Shown: positions 61,657-64,000 of the stretch, piece after piece
Position numbering within the stretch: position 1 is the stretch's first letter
Layout of the letters: each line of letters starts with the position of its first letter
The notes under the pieces: model-generated
What the model saw: only the letters and a program-made list of their open reading frames with translations
The model's database searches: none
What the model was told of the DNA's origin: nothing
Translations under genes and position numbers: made by a program
NCBI GenBank assembly: GCA_028713125.1
Contig: JAQTOU010000007.1
Span: forward strand, 104,158-168,157
From: Elusimicrobiales bacterium
Lineage (GTDB): Bacteria > Elusimicrobiota > Elusimicrobia > Elusimicrobiales > UBA9959
Direction of reading: 5' to 3'
DNA: 64,000 nt

Positions 61657-61680
61657 GCAATCAGGCGTCAAGAGTGCTAT
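61654..61680 (+). promoter_or_regulatory. CIRCE operator 1 (HrcA-type), upstream of groES
   Basis: TTAGCAATC, nine bases, GAGTGCTAT: 8 of 9 matches in each half to the CIRCE consensus TTAGCACTC-N9-GAGTGCTAA. It ends at the first base of the -35 box. HrcA binding would repress groESL at normal temperature. hrcA is not in the window. Confidence 0.8.
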
Positions 61681-61708
61681 TGACACCCCGGACCCCTTTT
61701 GGTAAACT
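61680..61708 (+). promoter_or_regulatory. sigma-70 promoter for groES-groEL
   Basis: TTGACA (61680-61685), 17 bases, TAAACT (61703-61708). The -35 is perfect. It is bracketed by two CIRCE-like elements, operator 1 touching the -35 and operator 2 overlapping the -10 and expected start. Confidence 0.8.
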
Positions 61709-61733
61709 AGCAGTAGCAGAGTTCAAGTGCTAA
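61707..61733 (+). promoter_or_regulatory. CIRCE-like operator 2, overlapping the groES transcript start
   Basis: CTAGCAGTA, nine bases, AAGTGCTAA: the right half is 8/9 to consensus, the left half weaker (5/9). Its place between the -10 and the groES ATG is the classical CIRCE location. Confidence 0.6.
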
Positions 61734-61768
61734 ATATAATTTCCAGAAAATCACAGGAGGCAAAACTT

Positions 61769-62077
61769 ATGACAGAGACAGCTACCAAGATTAAGATCCA
61801 GCCCCTCGGCGACAGGCTTATCTTAAAAGCCGTGGAAGCCAAGGAAGTAAAAAAGAGCGGGATCATCATCCCCGACACCGCGAAAGAAAAACCCCAGGAA
61901 GGCCTGGTCGTTGCCGTGGGCAAAGGCAAGCTGACGGAAGAAGGCAAGCTTATCCCCATGGAAGTAAAGACCGGCGACACCGTGCTCTACGGAAAGTACT
62001 CCGGCACCGAAATCAAGATCAACGATGAAGAGTACCTCATCATGCGCGAGGAAGACGTCCTCGGCATAGTGCGCTAA
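61769..62077 (+). CDS. groES: co-chaperonin GroES
   Basis: 102 residues from the ATG at 61769, fixed by AGGAGG ten bases upstream; an in-frame ATG 14 codons earlier lies within operator 2 and is rejected. It has [16 protein letters not shown], the mobile loop [18 protein letters not shown] and the C-terminal [14 protein letters not shown]. It caps the GroEL barrel. The length is normal and the gene lies 22 bases before groEL. Confidence 0.96.
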   Translation: MTETATKIKIQPLGDRLILKAVEAKEVKKSGIIIPDTAKEKPQEGLVVAVGKGKLTEEGKLIPMEVKTGDTVLYGKYSGTEIKINDEEYLIMREEDVLGIVR

Positions 62078-62099
62078 TATATAAGGAAGGAAAAATACA

Positions 62100-63737
<1,638 letters not shown>

Positions 63738-63757
63738 GTCAGCGTCTTGAATAATAG

Positions 63758-63789
63758 AAACCCCCGGTCCAAAAGGCCGGGGGTTTTTA
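63758..63789 (+). terminator. intrinsic terminator of groESL
   Basis: AACCCCCGG pairs with CCGGGGGTT, with CC/GG extending the stem around AAAA, and a T-run of five follows. It ends about 50 bases after the groEL stop. Confidence 0.92.
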
Positions 63790-63913
63790 TTTTCAGCGAC
63801 TGGCCTAGTGACGGCGGCCTGGCTCCCATCCCGCGCAGGCCTTTACTCGCCGATAACAGCGTCAGCGTTGAACCAAAGGCAGGGCTGTCCCAGGAAAATC
63901 CGTAAAACAAAGA

Positions 63914-63975
63914 GAATCCTCCGTTAATGGTAAGATGTTTTTGCTTAGAAAACAGTCCTTACCGACGGAGGATTC
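63914..63975 (+). promoter_or_regulatory. leader hairpin covering the transposase ribosome-binding site
   Basis: GAATCCTCCGT (63914-63924) pairs perfectly with ACGGAGGATTC (63965-63975). GGTAAG (63929-63934) and CTTACC (63958-63963) extend the stem. The GGAGG ribosome-binding site (63967-63971) lies in the right arm, eight bases before the ATG, so read-through RNA from outside would hide it. Confidence 0.7.
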
Positions 63976-63978
63976 CTT

Positions 63979-64000
63979 ATGTCACATTATAACACATTGT
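63979..64000 (+). CDS. transposase, first seven codons (IS4-type, DUF4372-like start)
   Basis: An ATG eight bases after GGAGG starts a frame reading MSHYNTL up to the window end. IS4-family transposases with a DUF4372 N-terminal domain often open in a similar way (MSHxNT-F/L), so that family is my best guess from memory, with few residues to go on. The partial IS left end and leader hairpin support a transposase. Confidence 0.5.

Larger units (their letters stand above)
63878..64000 (+). mobile_element. left end of an insertion sequence (cut by window end)
   Basis: Downstream of groESL the sequence becomes AT-richer and leads into a transposase start. The segment beginning GGCAGGGCTGTCCCAGGAAA (63878-63897) is a likely terminal repeat. 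The exact left boundary cannot be fixed without the other end. The ~90 bases between the groEL terminator and this point hold nothing I can name. Confidence 0.55.

Noticed and set aside
61727..61768. Upstream in-frame ATG for groES
   Set aside because: It lies inside the second CIRCE-like operator and has no ribosome-binding site, while the later ATG has AGGAGG.

Overview
The window reads as chromosomal DNA from a GC-rich, diderm bacterium. LolA, a probable outer-membrane protein, an MltG lytic transglycosylase and lipoproteins point to an outer membrane. Quinone synthesis runs by the futalosine (menaquinone) route. Together with the eukaryote-like kinases and the many secreted proteins without a recognised family, this would fit an uncultured lineage such as Elusimicrobiota. 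That placement is an inference from gene content and style, not a phylogenetic result. Almost all genes are intact, tightly packed and often overlap by 1-19 bases. GC-rich codon use produces many long antisense shadow ORFs, which I left out.

Layout: 1-5.3 kb has the end of a MgtA-type P-type ATPase, a PTS IIA-domain protein, MprF (lysyl-phosphatidylglycerol synthase/flippase) and an AcvB/VirJ-like hydrolase. 5.4-12.8 kb is one operon for menaquinone: UbiD, UbiA/MqnP, UbiX, MqnE, MqnA, MqnC, MqnD, MqnB. 13-20.2 kb has a secreted metal-binding-type protein with a Crp-family regulator, then hisS, aspS, lipA, a membrane protein and a secreted protein. 20.2-26.7 kb (minus strand) has an HD-domain protein, asnS, a tRNA-Ala(CGC) flanked by two broken tRNA-Ala copies, mltG, thpR, a FecR-domain protein and tyrS. 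26.9-36.2 kb (minus) has a divergent PriA, family-4 uracil-DNA glycosylase, rpoZ, gmk, ppdK, a secreted S9 peptidase and a DUF4404-like protein. 36.3-49.1 kb (mostly plus) has cinA, a thioredoxin-like lipoprotein, an RMD1-like membrane protein, an M23 peptidase (minus), rpsO-pnp, accB, a winged-helix protein, ftsK, lolA, pgsA, pgpA and a putative outer-membrane protein. 49.1-53.6 kb (minus) has a DUF2723/TPR membrane protein, a TPR protein and a HTH-receiver regulator. 53.9-61.6 kb is a signalling locus: receiver-GGDEF, a membrane Ser/Thr kinase, a CHASE2-Ser/Thr kinase, a PP2C phosphatase and an FHA protein. 61.6-63.8 kb is groES-groEL behind two CIRCE-like operators, and the window ends in the first codons of an insertion-sequence transposase.

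The least expected material is non-coding. A ~155-bp element occurs twice (15606-15761 and 51529-51683). Its long imperfect stem is kept by paired changes between the copies, and it holds two inner hairpins, so it looks like a dispersed structured repeat. A different 190-bp element with ~20-bp terminal inverted repeats sits between priA and tyrS. A third palindromic element lies at 51341-51490. The tRNA-Ala locus has two broken copies that share a hairpin-bearing insert in the anticodon arm.

Functional links: PgsA and PgpA make phosphatidylglycerol, MprF would aminoacylate it and the AcvB-like protein would reverse this, giving a cycle that sets membrane charge. The kinase/PP2C/FHA set forms a phosphothreonine circuit that shares an apparent transcription unit with a GGDEF protein. 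All functional names come from sequence recognition by eye; no database search was run.
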